Source of the DNA: an uncultured Anaerolineae bacterium
GTDB taxonomy: Bacteria; Chloroflexota; Anaerolineae; Aggregatilineales; Phototrophicaceae
Direction of reading: 5' to 3'
Assembly (NCBI GenBank): GCA_937995825.1
Contig: CALKJO010000003.1
Coordinates: forward strand, 62,001-126,000
Length of the DNA: 64,000 nt
Shown here: positions 43,673 through 52,256 of the stretch, piece by piece
Position numbering within the stretch: position 1 is the first letter of the stretch
Layout of the letters: each line of letters opens with the position of its first letter
The notes under the pieces: generated by a model
What the model saw: only the letters and a program-made list of their open reading frames with translations
Database searches by the model: none
Told to the model about the DNA's origin: nothing
Translations under genes and position numbers: made by a program

Positions 43673-44599
43673 TTACCCACGCAGACCGGTAGTGGCGATG
43701 CCCTGTACAATATAACGCTGCGCAAACACGTAAATAACCAGCAGCGGCAGAATAGCAATTACTGATCCAGCCAGCAACAGGTTCCAGGCTGACTCAAATT
43801 CTCCCTGAAAGGTAGTCAGTCCTAAAGTCACTGTGTACAGTTCCCGGCTGCGGATATACAGCACTGGACGCAACAGCTCGTTCCAGTTGTTAATGAACGA
43901 AAGCAGGAATAGAGTCGTCACAGACGGCAGTGACAGCGGTAGATAAACGCTGCGGAAGATCTGGAACACGTTTGCGCCGTCGATAATAGCAGCCTCTTCC
44001 AGTTCAAGCGGAATGGTAGAGAAAAATTCGCGCATCAGAAACGTGCCGAACGAACCAACCATAAACGAAGGTACAATCAAAGGGGCAAACGTGTTCATCC
44101 AACCGCCGATAGGTTGCAAGATCGGATGGAATACGCGCGCCCCCAGCAGAAATTCTGGGATAATTGTGACTTCTGTAGGAAAAAAAGCTGTCAATAATAG
44201 GATCGCAAACAGCGCATTCCTTCCTCGAAAACGCATACGAGCGAAGGCGAAGCCGGCAAGCGATGCGGTAAAAACCTGCCCAATGCCAGTCATAGTCGAG
44301 ACAAAAAAGCTGTTGACAGTATAGCGCACAAAGTCGTAGCGGTACAGCACCTCGGTGTAATTATCGAACATGCCCGGCTGGAACAGCTTATCCGGGATCA
44401 ACTGCGGCGGTAACGCGAAAATCGTCCCAGCAGACTTGAACGATGTGCTGACCATCCACACAAACGGAAAGATGGTGAAGACCGAGACAAACAAAAGCAA
44501 CGCATATATCAGCAGGCGACGCGCTGCGTGCAAGGCATAGTGGCTGTGTGCGCGAATAGTGACGGCAGATGCAGTTCGACGAACGATTTCTGCGTTCAT
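43673..44599 (-). CDS. ABC transporter permease, UgpE/MalG type
   Basis: 308 residues with six membrane segments (first near 28-48, IYALLLFVSVFTIFPFVWMVSTSF). The EAA loop EAAIIDGANVFQIFRSVYLPL lies near residue 195. It is the last gene of a binding protein-permease-permease operon and needs a MalK-type ATPase, which is not encoded in the cluster. Neighbouring ugpQ-like phosphodiesterase suggests glycerol-phosphate or glycerophosphodiester as substrate. Confidence 0.92.
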   Translation of the reverse strand: MNAEIVRRTASAVTIRAHSHYALHAARRLLIYALLLFVSVFTIFPFVWMVSTSFKSAGTIFALPPQLIPDKLFQPGMFDNYTEVLYRYDFVRYTVNSFFVSTMTGIGQVFTASLAGFAFARMRFRGRNALFAILLLTAFFPTEVTIIPEFLLGARVFHPILQPIGGWMNTFAPLIVPSFMVGSFGTFLMREFFSTIPLELEEAAIIDGANVFQIFRSVYLPLSLPSVTTLFLLSFINNWNELLRPVLYIRSRELYTVTLGLTTFQGEFESAWNLLLAGSVIAILPLLVIYVFAQRYIVQGIATTGLRG

Positions 44600-44612
44600 A
44601 AAAGCCCGTCCC

Positions 44613-45494
44613 TTAGTTCACCTGTTGAGCGACCCAGTACCGCCGCACCCAGAAATTGGCGATGGTAACGATGGCGATGAGCAAAACCAGCACATAGGCG
44701 ATGCTGGACGCATAGCCCATCCGCTGGTAAACAAAAGCGTTCTGATAGATGAAATAGGCTAGCGTCGATGATGAGCCTCGCGGACCGCCTTGCGTCATGG
44801 TATAGGTGACTTCAAAGGTCTTAAAGGCATCAATGATTGAGACAATCAGGACGAAAAACGTCACCGGTGATAGCAGCGGAAGCACAATATGTCGGAATAT
44901 TTGCAGTCGGTTGGCTCCATCAATGCGTGCCGCTTCGATGATATTTTGCGGGATGCCCTGCAGCCCAGCTAGGAAGACCATCATCTGAAAACCCGCGGAT
45001 TTCCAGATGCTCACGACAATCAACACCCACAGCGTTAAATTGGTATCCGACAGCCAAGCGGGTCCGCGCTGAATGCCGAAGAAAGTGGTCAGCATACCGT
45101 TAAGTACGCCGTAGCGTGTGCTGAAAATCCAGTTCCAGGCGAGAGCCACTGCCACCATTGAGGTGATAAAGGGCATGAAGTACAAGCCGCGGAAGAAAGC
45201 GATACCCTTCAGTTTCTGGTTGACCAGAAGCGCCATCAGCAAGCCCAAGATCATCGCGCCAGGCACATAGGTCAGCACGAATACAAAGGTGTTGCGCAAG
45301 ACCAACCAGAAAACATCCGAGCTGAGTAGTTCCTGGTAATTTGCCAACCCGACCCAAGTCGGATTAGTGCGGATGTTCCAGTTAGTGAAGCTCATTAAAA
45401 ACGAAGCGAAAATCGGTCCAATACGAAATAGAAGCAAGCCGCCAATCATCGGACCGATGAATAAATAAGGAGTGATAGGGTGATAATAGCGCAT
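44613..45494 (-). CDS. ABC transporter permease, UgpA/MalF type
   Basis: 293 residues when started at MRYYHPITP, which follows TTAGGAG by 4 bases; a longer frame is open upstream. Six membrane segments and an EAA loop EAARIDGANRLQIFRHIVLP near residue 190. It pairs with the downstream UgpE/MalG-type permease, 13 bases away. It lacks the large extra loop of true MalF and is closer in size to UgpA and AraP. Confidence 0.92.
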   Translation of the reverse strand: MRYYHPITPYLFIGPMIGGLLLFRIGPIFASFLMSFTNWNIRTNPTWVGLANYQELLSSDVFWLVLRNTFVFVLTYVPGAMILGLLMALLVNQKLKGIAFFRGLYFMPFITSMVAVALAWNWIFSTRYGVLNGMLTTFFGIQRGPAWLSDTNLTLWVLIVVSIWKSAGFQMMVFLAGLQGIPQNIIEAARIDGANRLQIFRHIVLPLLSPVTFFVLIVSIIDAFKTFEVTYTMTQGGPRGSSSTLAYFIYQNAFVYQRMGYASSIAYVLVLLIAIVTIANFWVRRYWVAQQVN

Positions 45495-45575
45495 AGAACT
45501 CCTAATGCCAGAAAACCAGTCGTCTGGATCAAACACCCAGACGACTGTGTGGAGTGAAATGCAACTTATGCCATT

Positions 45576-46913
45576 TTAGCCTTCGGGGTAGAAGCGTGTC
45601 AGCACGCTGTTAGCCTTCTCGTTTGCCTGCGACAGCATGTCTGCAAATTCAAGATCGCCCTCCAGCACAGCGTCGATCAAACCTTCGAGACCCGCACCGT
45701 CAGCATAGCCGCGCCACTCACTCCAGCCAGGCGTGTAAGTCGTCGGGCCGATGAACTGCGCCCAGTCGAGCAGGAAGAATTTGTTGGGCGGCAGTTTGTC
45801 TAGTTCCAGCCATTCTTCTGACTCGGCTGTGGCACGCCATACCGGGATTTTACCCGCGAAGCTCAGACTCACTGTGCGCCGGGGTCCCGTCACGCACTTG
45901 ATGAGTTCCCAAGCCTGGTCAGGATATGGAGTGTCGGCAGCGATACCAAACATATCAGCCCAGCCATAAGCTACGTCCTCGACCCAGTTGGGTCCGCGCG
46001 GGATTGGCGCCGCAGCGAAGCGGAAGCTGATGTCAGGGTTGTTAGCGTGCTGCGACCGGGTATTGGCAATCTGCCAGTTGCCATCGACCCACATGGCGGC
46101 GTAGCCCAGCGGGAACACATCTTGCATACGGAAGCCAGCAAATTCCGACGGCGGCGGGGCAACCTTGTATTCGGTCACTAGCGAAGTTAAGAATTCGAGC
46201 GCAGCGATAGCATTGTCATCCGGTTCAAAGCGAGTCCTTGTCGTGTTCAGAAGGTCACCGTTGTTCTGGTACACCCAAGGCTCGATTTGGGCGTAACGAC
46301 CGCGGTACAGCCAGAAGCCGTACTGATCGATCCGTCCATCGTCATCTTTGTCTACAGTCAGCGCCTGCGCCGCAGCCAGGAATTCATCCCAGGTCCAGCC
46401 ATCCTCGCTGGGATATGGCACGCCGGCAGCATCAAAGGCATCCATATTGTACCAAAGCACAGTGTGGATAATGGCATAGGGGAAGGCAAACATGTCGCCA
46501 TCAGGCTTGGGGTAACGGGCAATGCTGAATGGACCGGTGAAATATTTGTCCTGTATCGGCGTGATGTCGCGATCGACATATCTCTGGATATTTAGCAGCA
46601 GGCCGTCGGCAGCCCACTCGTCAATAGTGCCAGAACTGACGCCGAACACATCCGGCAGATCACCAGCGGCAGCAAGCGCCGAAACGCGCTGAAAGAAGTC
46701 TGGCGTGACCAGCGATTCCAGTTCGACGTTGATACCGATTTCAGCCGCACACTCGTCGAGCAGGGCGCGTTCGGCAGCTTCGCCTTCTGGGCCGCGCTGG
46801 GCTACTTCCCAAGTAAAATAGCGCAGCGTAGGCACATCTTGGGCACTGCTGAGCGGTGTAAAAGCCATCAGGGCTATAAGCGCTAACAGAGCAGCGCGAT
46901 AACGAGAAACCAT
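45576..46913 (-). CDS. ABC transporter substrate-binding protein, family 1 (Ugp/sugar type)
   Basis: 445 residues from MVSRYRAALLAL, preceded by GGAGG. The signal peptide (about 1-23) ends in LSSAQD with no lipobox, so it is probably released or held by its helix. The mature part has the family 1 pattern: LRYFTWEVAQRGPEGEAAERALLDEC, ALAAAGDLPDVFGVSSGTIDEWA, and AMWVDGNWQIANTRSQH. It delivers substrate to the two permeases following on the same strand. First gene of the operon and divergent from the phosphodiesterase gene. Confidence 0.92.
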   Translation of the reverse strand: MVSRYRAALLALIALMAFTPLSSAQDVPTLRYFTWEVAQRGPEGEAAERALLDECAAEIGINVELESLVTPDFFQRVSALAAAGDLPDVFGVSSGTIDEWAADGLLLNIQRYVDRDITPIQDKYFTGPFSIARYPKPDGDMFAFPYAIIHTVLWYNMDAFDAAGVPYPSEDGWTWDEFLAAAQALTVDKDDDGRIDQYGFWLYRGRYAQIEPWVYQNNGDLLNTTRTRFEPDDNAIAALEFLTSLVTEYKVAPPPSEFAGFRMQDVFPLGYAAMWVDGNWQIANTRSQHANNPDISFRFAAAPIPRGPNWVEDVAYGWADMFGIAADTPYPDQAWELIKCVTGPRRTVSLSFAGKIPVWRATAESEEWLELDKLPPNKFFLLDWAQFIGPTTYTPGWSEWRGYADGAGLEGLIDAVLEGDLEFADMLSQANEKANSVLTRFYPEG

Positions 46914-46997
46914 ATCTGCCTCCATTTGCTTCCTAGAAGTAGATAAATTGCTGCTTTAATCTAGAGCTGATTTTTTTCAATTTGTTTTGGATACTTT

Positions 46998-47032
46998 TAT
47001 AATTTCACAAATGAATTGTAAAATATTTGTGA
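46998..47032 (+). promoter_or_regulatory. Promoter and inverted repeat between ugp-like operon and phosphodiesterase gene
   Basis: TATAAT at 46998-47003 with a weak TTTCAA -35 points toward the phosphodiesterase gene. Immediately downstream is an 8-bp inverted repeat TCACAAAT (47005-47012) / ATTTGTGA (47025-47032), 12-base spacer, placed at the expected transcription start. It is a likely operator for both divergent units. Confidence 0.5.
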
Positions 47033-47075
47033 TATCGTAAATTGAGCGCTTTTAGTTGTGCAGAGTTAAACAATC

Positions 47076-47759
47076 ATGTCTTTCGTATTTATCGCTCATC
47101 GCGGCGCATCGGCTGATGCGCCAGACAACACCGCCACTGCCTTTGAGCTAGCGATCGTCCAACAGGCTGATATGATCGAGACGGATGTGCAAATCACACA
47201 GGACGGAGTGCTGATCCTGGAGCATGATTTTGAGATCGAGGGGCTTTCGGTGGCTTCCAGCCGACTGAACGAACTAAGGACACTGAAGCCTGATCTGCTG
47301 ACTGCTGCGGCAGCCTTGCGCCGTTTCGGCAGTCGCATCCCCTTCTGCTGGGAAGTTAAAGCTCCAGGCGCAGAAACGGCATTAATCCATCTCGTGCGAG
47401 ACATCCTGCCGCCAGAGATGTGGTCACGCACACACTTTACCTCATTCTTTTTCGGGACGGCTGTCCGGCTTCGCGAATTGGCTGCAGGGGTCACGGTTGG
47501 CTGGCTGACTCGCGACTGGACGGCAGATGCGATTGAGAAAGCGCGGTCTGCTGGACTAGACCAAATCTGTCCGCCGGCAGCAGCAGTCTTGAGTCAACCT
47601 GGATTGGTTGGCGATGCCCACGCTGCTGGGTTGCAGGTGCGTGTATGGTGGATAACCGACCCGGCGCAGATCCGCGATCTAGCGGTAGTGGGTGTATATG
47701 GAGGGACAGTCAATTGGCCGGAAAAAGCCCGAGCCGAACTAGCGCGGAGTGGTTTTTAA
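47076..47759 (+). CDS. Glycerophosphodiester phosphodiesterase
   Basis: 227 residues, GDPD TIM barrel. HRGASADAPDNT near residue 8, ETDVQITQDGVLILEHD near 35-51 (metal-binding Glu and Asp and the catalytic His pair) and ICWEVKAP-like EVK segment near 90 are the family motifs. It hydrolyses glycerophosphodiesters to glycerol-3-phosphate plus an alcohol. No signal peptide, so cytoplasmic. Divergent from a Ugp-like importer, mirroring the ugp operon and suggesting that imported glycerophosphodiesters are cleaved inside. Confidence 0.92.
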   Translation: MSFVFIAHRGASADAPDNTATAFELAIVQQADMIETDVQITQDGVLILEHDFEIEGLSVASSRLNELRTLKPDLLTAAAALRRFGSRIPFCWEVKAPGAETALIHLVRDILPPEMWSRTHFTSFFFGTAVRLRELAAGVTVGWLTRDWTADAIEKARSAGLDQICPPAAAVLSQPGLVGDAHAAGLQVRVWWITDPAQIRDLAVVGVYGGTVNWPEKARAELARSGF

Positions 47760-47925
47760 TTGCTCAGTCGCAAAGATAGGGCAAGACAGTAAAATCAGCG
47801 GGCCTGAGCCAAAAACGAGAGAGTAAACACGATCTCGCGAATGCTGGCTGGGGTGCTGTTTGAAAGGGTTGCTGGCACAGTGGGTCTACGCAGTACTTAC
47901 TATACCGATCTATACTCAGCATAGC

Positions 47926-47952
47926 GAGACCATATATAATTCAGACGGTCTC
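47926..47952 (+). promoter_or_regulatory. -10 element flanked by inverted repeat upstream of prenyltransferase operon
   Basis: TATAAT (47935-47940) is enclosed by GAGACC (47926-47931) and GGTCTC (47947-47952), so a bound dimer would cover the promoter. It is about 37 bases before the chosen start of the prenyltransferase gene. The rest of the 217-base gap after the phosphodiesterase gene shows nothing else. Confidence 0.45.
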
Positions 47953-47976
47953 ACTCATTATACTTGGGAAACCCCT

Positions 47977-48867
47977 TTGCAGCCGATCTTGGGTTTAATC
48001 AAGACAATGCGTCCGCGTCAGTGGACAAAAAATGTGTTCGTTTATGCGGGGATCGTCTTTGATGGTCAGCTATTTGTTCTCGACTCTTTGCTTCGCGTAA
48101 CAGCCGCATTCTGCTTATTATGCCTGATTTCTGGCTCGGTTTACATCATCAACGATCTGGTTGACCTCGAACGAGATCGACAGCATCCGAAAAAGCGCAA
48201 TCGTCCACTGGCATCGGGCAAACTGCCTATCCCCGGCGCCCTAGCAGCTGCTATGATCATACCGCTGATTACGGTTACGACAGCGCTGCTGCTCGACAAC
48301 TGGCTGGCGGTGATCATTGCCCTGTATCTGATCATCAATCTGCTTTACAGCTTCCGTCTGAAACACATCGTCATCATCGATGTCTTAAGCATCACATCGG
48401 GTTTTGTGCTGCGCGTGGCTGCGGGCGTTGCCGTTGTATCCGTCCAGGCATTTTCACCTTGGCTGTATGCCTGCACAGCCCTGCTCGCGCTCTTTCTCGC
48501 CGTTGGCAAACGCCGTCAGGAACTCATCCAGATGCAGGCGCAGGCTGGCGCAGTGCGTGAAGCGCTGCACCAATACAATTTGCCACTTTTGGATGACATG
48601 CTGCGCTTTGTCATGGTCGGCACATTCATGACATATCTTCTGTATACCATCGAGCGCCCATCGATCCTGCTCGCGGGAAACAACCTGACCCTCGTTACCG
48701 TGCCATTTGTTTTATACGGCTTGTTCCGCTACCTGTATCTCATCCATGTTGAGGGTGAAGGCAGCGCCCCGGATGAAGTCCTGCTCAAGGATCGCCCGCT
48801 GCAGATTACCATTCTGTTGTGGGGTTTATCGTTTGTGATTATCCTGTACGTTCCAAACTGGCTGTGA
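47977..48867 (+). CDS. UbiA-family prenyltransferase, decaprenyl-phosphate phosphoribosyltransferase-like
   Basis: 296 residues from TTG 47977; an upstream open frame to 47860 crosses the promoter and is not used. UbiA motifs: RPRQWTKNVFVYAG near the start, INDLVDLERDRQHPKKRN (NDxxDxxxD, metal-binding) and DVLSITSGFVLRVAAG, the form seen in decaprenyl-phosphate phosphoribosyl transferases of actinobacteria. Seven to eight membrane segments follow. It transfers a phosphoribosyl group to a polyprenyl phosphate, the first step of a lipid-linked sugar donor. mvk starts 1 base after it, so isoprenoid supply and use are in one operon. Confidence 0.82.
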   Translation: MQPILGLIKTMRPRQWTKNVFVYAGIVFDGQLFVLDSLLRVTAAFCLLCLISGSVYIINDLVDLERDRQHPKKRNRPLASGKLPIPGALAAAMIIPLITVTTALLLDNWLAVIIALYLIINLLYSFRLKHIVIIDVLSITSGFVLRVAAGVAVVSVQAFSPWLYACTALLALFLAVGKRRQELIQMQAQAGAVREALHQYNLPLLDDMLRFVMVGTFMTYLLYTIERPSILLAGNNLTLVTVPFVLYGLFRYLYLIHVEGEGSAPDEVLLKDRPLQITILLWGLSFVIILYVPNWL

Positions 48868-48868
48868 T

Positions 48869-49795
48869 ATGCAAACCAGCGCGCCTGGCAAGATCATCCT
48901 CTTCGGAGAACATGCAGTTGTTTACGGCTTCCCAGCGATTGCCGCGCCAGTGAGCAGTTTGCGCACGTATGCCGCCATCCGACCCAATCCACCTGGGCAG
49001 AGCGGGCTTCGAATTGTGCTGCCAACAGCGGTTGATACATTGGTCATCACACGTGAAGCTCTAGATGAGTCGCTTGCACTCACTGTGGATAAAACACTGA
49101 AAGTGTTGTCCGCCTCTGAACCAGATGTGACCATTGAAATCACATCCACCATTCCCATCGCCAGCGGTCTTGGCAGCGGCGCAGCGGTCGCAGCAGCGCT
49201 TTCGCGGGCAATTTGTATGGCACTGGATCGGTCAATCGATAACGACACGCTCAATGAACTGGTCTATGAGATTGAACGCATTCATCATGGTCAGCCAAGC
49301 GGAATTGATAATACAGTCATTATTTATGAGCAGACCATCTACTTTGTGCGCGGTCAGCCAATTGAACGCTTTCAGGTGGGCGCGCCGCTTCACATTCTGA
49401 TCGCAGATACCGGTCAGGCTGCATCCACAAAAGTCACTGTGCGCGCAGTACGCGATCTCTACGAGTCCGATCCGCAACACACTCAGCAAATCTTTCAGAT
49501 CATCGGTGACATTGTTGAGCAAGCACGCTACCTCGCTGCATTTGGAGAAATCGAGCGACTCGGTGCGCTCATGACTGCGAATCACGATCTGCTCAGGCAG
49601 CTTACCGTCTCGTCGGACTCACTGGATCGCCTGGTTGAAACTGCCATACGCGCCGGCGCGTATGGAGCGAAGTTATCTGGCGGTGGACGTGGGGGCAATA
49701 TGATCGCGCTGGTCCCTGCTGATCGGCTCGACGATATACACGCGGCTCTGCTCAAAGCGGGCGCAGTGCGCGTCATCGCCACAAGCATCCAATGA
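48869..49795 (+). CDS. mvk: Mevalonate kinase
   Basis: 308 residues, GHMP kinase that makes mevalonate-5-phosphate. SAPGKIILFGEHAVVYGFPAI opens the protein (about 4-24; GEHAVV is the substrate-binding loop), PIASGLGSGAAVAAALSRA is the phosphate-binding loop near 92-110, and KLSGGGRGGNMIAL lies near the C-terminus. It starts 1 base after the prenyltransferase gene and 9 bases before the isopentenyl phosphate kinase gene. A phosphomevalonate kinase is not encoded nearby, which fits the alternative route. Confidence 0.95.
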   Translation: MQTSAPGKIILFGEHAVVYGFPAIAAPVSSLRTYAAIRPNPPGQSGLRIVLPTAVDTLVITREALDESLALTVDKTLKVLSASEPDVTIEITSTIPIASGLGSGAAVAAALSRAICMALDRSIDNDTLNELVYEIERIHHGQPSGIDNTVIIYEQTIYFVRGQPIERFQVGAPLHILIADTGQAASTKVTVRAVRDLYESDPQHTQQIFQIIGDIVEQARYLAAFGEIERLGALMTANHDLLRQLTVSSDSLDRLVETAIRAGAYGAKLSGGGRGGNMIALVPADRLDDIHAALLKAGAVRVIATSIQ

Positions 49796-49804
49796 GGAGA
49801 CGTT

Positions 49805-50590
49805 ATGCTGACCTTCATTAAACTGGGCGGTTCGCTGATCACAGACAAGCTGATCGAGAGCAGTTATCGTCAGCCGGTCGCCGAACGAGTCGCCCAAGAA
49901 ATACATTCGGCGCGCGAAGCGCGCAGTATACCCTTGCTGATCGGGCATGGCAGCGGTTCATTCGGTCACGTTGCCGCAAAACGATATGGAACCATTTCCG
50001 GTGTAAAAACATCCGAGGAATGGCGCGGTTTTGCCGAGGTGGGGTTTATCGCGTCTGAATTGAATCACCTGGTCGGGCGCACATTGATGAGCGCTGGTCT
50101 GCCGATCTTTCGCGTCCAGCCGTCCGCCTCTGCGCTGGCAGCAGACGGTGAGATCATATCGATGGAAACAGCGCCTATCCGCGCTGCGCTTGACCACGCG
50201 CTGATCCCGCTGGTCTATGGCGATGTTGCCATCGACTCTGTGCGCGGCGGCACGATCATCTCGACCGAAAAGATTTTCTTCCACCTCGCGTGGCATCTTC
50301 CAGTCAAGCGCATTTTCCTCCTGGGTGAGGTTGATGGTGTCTATGATCAGAATCGCCAGGTCATTGAAACCATCACACCACAGAAATTCCGTGACATTGA
50401 GGCAGCACTGTCAGGGTCGGGCGGGATCGATGTCACCGGCGGCATGGAGACCAAAGTCCGCGATATGCTGGCGCTGACCGAGCTTGTACCGAGTCTGTCG
50501 ATCCGCATCTTCAATGGGATGACGCCCGGACTGCTGCATGATGCGCTGATCGAACGCGCTTTCCCCGGCACGCTGATCACAGCCTCGTGA
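49805..50590 (+). CDS. ipk: Isopentenyl phosphate kinase
   Basis: 261 residues of the amino-acid-kinase fold. KLGGSLITDK (residues 6-15) and the active-site HGSGSFGH (48-55, with the acceptor-binding histidine) are diagnostic of IPK rather than UMP or glutamate kinases; GIDVTGGMETKV binds the nucleotide/metal part. It phosphorylates isopentenyl phosphate to isopentenyl diphosphate. Together with mvk and the decarboxylase at 42.4 kb it completes the alternative mevalonate pathway. Preceded by an AGGAG site; overlaps the convergent DppC-type gene by 14 bases. Confidence 0.95.
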   Translation: MLTFIKLGGSLITDKLIESSYRQPVAERVAQEIHSAREARSIPLLIGHGSGSFGHVAAKRYGTISGVKTSEEWRGFAEVGFIASELNHLVGRTLMSAGLPIFRVQPSASALAADGEIISMETAPIRAALDHALIPLVYGDVAIDSVRGGTIISTEKIFFHLAWHLPVKRIFLLGEVDGVYDQNRQVIETITPQKFRDIEAALSGSGGIDVTGGMETKVRDMLALTELVPSLSIRIFNGMTPGLLHDALIERAFPGTLITAS

Positions 50591-51341
50591 TCCGGTTTGA
50601 GGCTTCATTAAGGATCAGCACCATCGTCATGATCCCCAACCCAGGCAAAACACCGATCCAGGGCGCGACTCGAAAGACCTGCCAGGCTTCATAGAGCATG
50701 ACGCCCCAGTCGGCGCGCCCAGGTTCACCGCTGAACCCTAAAAAAGTCAGCGCCGCGCTGTTCAAAACACAATAGCTAAACACCACGCAGCCATACGCTG
50801 TGATCGCAGGCAGAAGATTGGGCAGAATGTGCCTTCGGACTAGATAGCGCTCATCTGCCCCGCAGGATCGCGCCGCCTCGACATACGTCATCCGCGCCTC
50901 CGCCTGTGCTGCCTGTCTGATCATGCGGCTGATCGGCGCAACCTGCGCGACAGCGACCGCTAGGATCAGGCTGATCGGCGTGTTGCCCAAAAGCGTAAGA
51001 AGGATAAACGACATCATCAACCCCGGAATCGCCAGCATCCCCTGAACGAATGTGTCGACACAGCCACTGACTATCCCAGCGTCTTTGCGCAGTCCGATCA
51101 CCAGTCCCAGACCAAGCGCGACCCCAGCCGACAGTCCAGCCTGAGCGACCGTCACCGAACCGCCGTGCAAAGCGCGGCTTAACACGTCGCGCCCCAATAA
51201 ATCCGTTCCTGCGAGGTGAATACCGCTGGGGGGCTGCAAGCTTTGTTCCGAGTTTGCTGCCAGCGGATCGTATGGGCTGATCCATCGCCCGATTAAGATC
51301 AGAGCGGTAAATGCAGCCGCAAACAGCCCGAATTTCACCAC
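50577..51341 (-). CDS. ABC transporter permease, DppC/OppC type
   Basis: 254 residues, GTG start (two tandem GTGs). GTDLLGRDVLSRALHGG near residue 48 and the EAA loop YVEAARSCGADERYLVRRHILP near 150 are typical of the second peptide/nickel permease. About five to six membrane segments. It overlaps the DppB-type gene by 7 bases. Shorter than the usual ~300 because the N-terminal tail is trimmed. Confidence 0.9.
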   Translation of the reverse strand: MVKFGLFAAAFTALILIGRWISPYDPLAANSEQSLQPPSGIHLAGTDLLGRDVLSRALHGGSVTVAQAGLSAGVALGLGLVIGLRKDAGIVSGCVDTFVQGMLAIPGLMMSFILLTLLGNTPISLILAVAVAQVAPISRMIRQAAQAEARMTYVEAARSCGADERYLVRRHILPNLLPAITAYGCVVFSYCVLNSAALTFLGFSGEPGRADWGVMLYEAWQVFRVAPWIGVLPGLGIMTMVLILNEASNRITRL

Positions 51342-52255
51342 TGCGCTTCCCTAAGCCGTGGATCGGACAGCCAGATCATGGCATCCGCGCAAAGCTGCAC
51401 GCAGACAACCGCGACTGCGCTCCACAGCACGATACCTTGAACGACCGGATAATCCTGCTCCAACACAGCCGTGATCATAGTTCTGCCAAGTCCTGGGAGC
51501 GTGAAAATGCTTTCGACAACGACCGCGCCGCTGAGCAGATACCCTGTCTGAAGCCCGATTACGGACGTGATCGGAGTCAGGCTGATGGGAAGAATGTGTC
51601 TGAAGAAAATGCTGCTTTCGCGCAGCCCTTTGCTGAAGGCTGTGCGTGTGAAATCCTGCCAGTAAGCACCGGCGGCACTGGCAGCAGTGACACGCGCCAC
51701 CGCACCTGCGCCGCTAAAGCCGAGTGTGACTGCAGGGAGAATCATGCCTGAGGCAGTCCCATCGTAGACTGCGGGCAGGATACGAAGCTGACCGACAAAA
51801 ACCACCAGAAGGATTGTTCCCAGCCAATAGATGGGTAAACTGATGCCGATGCTCGAAACTGCCTGTGCGATCCGTCCCGAGATAGTGCTATCTCTCACAG
51901 CGAGCAGTCCTAGTATAGCGCCAAGCACAGCCGCGATCAGCACAGCGGCAGCGGTAAGCACGAGCGTGCTGCTCAGTTTTACAGCTAAAATTTCACTGAC
52001 GGGTTGCCCATTCAAGAGTGAAATGCCTAGATCGCCGCGCGCCAATCTCCATAGATAATCGACATACTGACTGATAACCGGCTCATTCAGACCGAGAGAG
52101 GTGCGGCGCGCGGCAATAACTTCGGGATTCGCCCCACTGACCGTGAGCTGCACGCTGATCGCATCGCCAGGCAGCACCCGCAGCAGCATGAACGTCAGGC
52201 TCACAGCGATCCAAATTGACATCAGCGCGATCAACAGGCGTCGCACAGCCCACAT
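51335..52255 (-). CDS. ABC transporter permease, DppB/OppB type
   Basis: 306 residues, six membrane segments, opening with RRLLIALMSIWIAVSLTFMLLRVLPGD, the standard DppB N-terminus. EAA-type loop near residue 200 (GLRESSIFFRHILPISLTP). Pairs with the downstream DppC-type permease and the upstream lipoprotein binding protein. The two ATPase subunits usual in this family (DppD, DppF) are not encoded in the cluster. Confidence 0.92.
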   Translation of the reverse strand: MWAVRRLLIALMSIWIAVSLTFMLLRVLPGDAISVQLTVSGANPEVIAARRTSLGLNEPVISQYVDYLWRLARGDLGISLLNGQPVSEILAVKLSSTLVLTAAAVLIAAVLGAILGLLAVRDSTISGRIAQAVSSIGISLPIYWLGTILLVVFVGQLRILPAVYDGTASGMILPAVTLGFSGAGAVARVTAASAAGAYWQDFTRTAFSKGLRESSIFFRHILPISLTPITSVIGLQTGYLLSGAVVVESIFTLPGLGRTMITAVLEQDYPVVQGIVLWSAVAVVCVQLCADAMIWLSDPRLREAQW

Positions 52256-52256
52256 C

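Noticed and set aside
43525..43758. 77-residue minus-strand frame
   Set aside because: It overlaps the end of the permease gene, has no recognisable motif or ribosome site, and lies mainly in a 144-base intergenic gap.
47860..47976. Upstream extension of the prenyltransferase
   Set aside because: The frame runs through a TATAAT and inverted repeat, and UbiA-family proteins start about 10 residues before the RPxxW segment.
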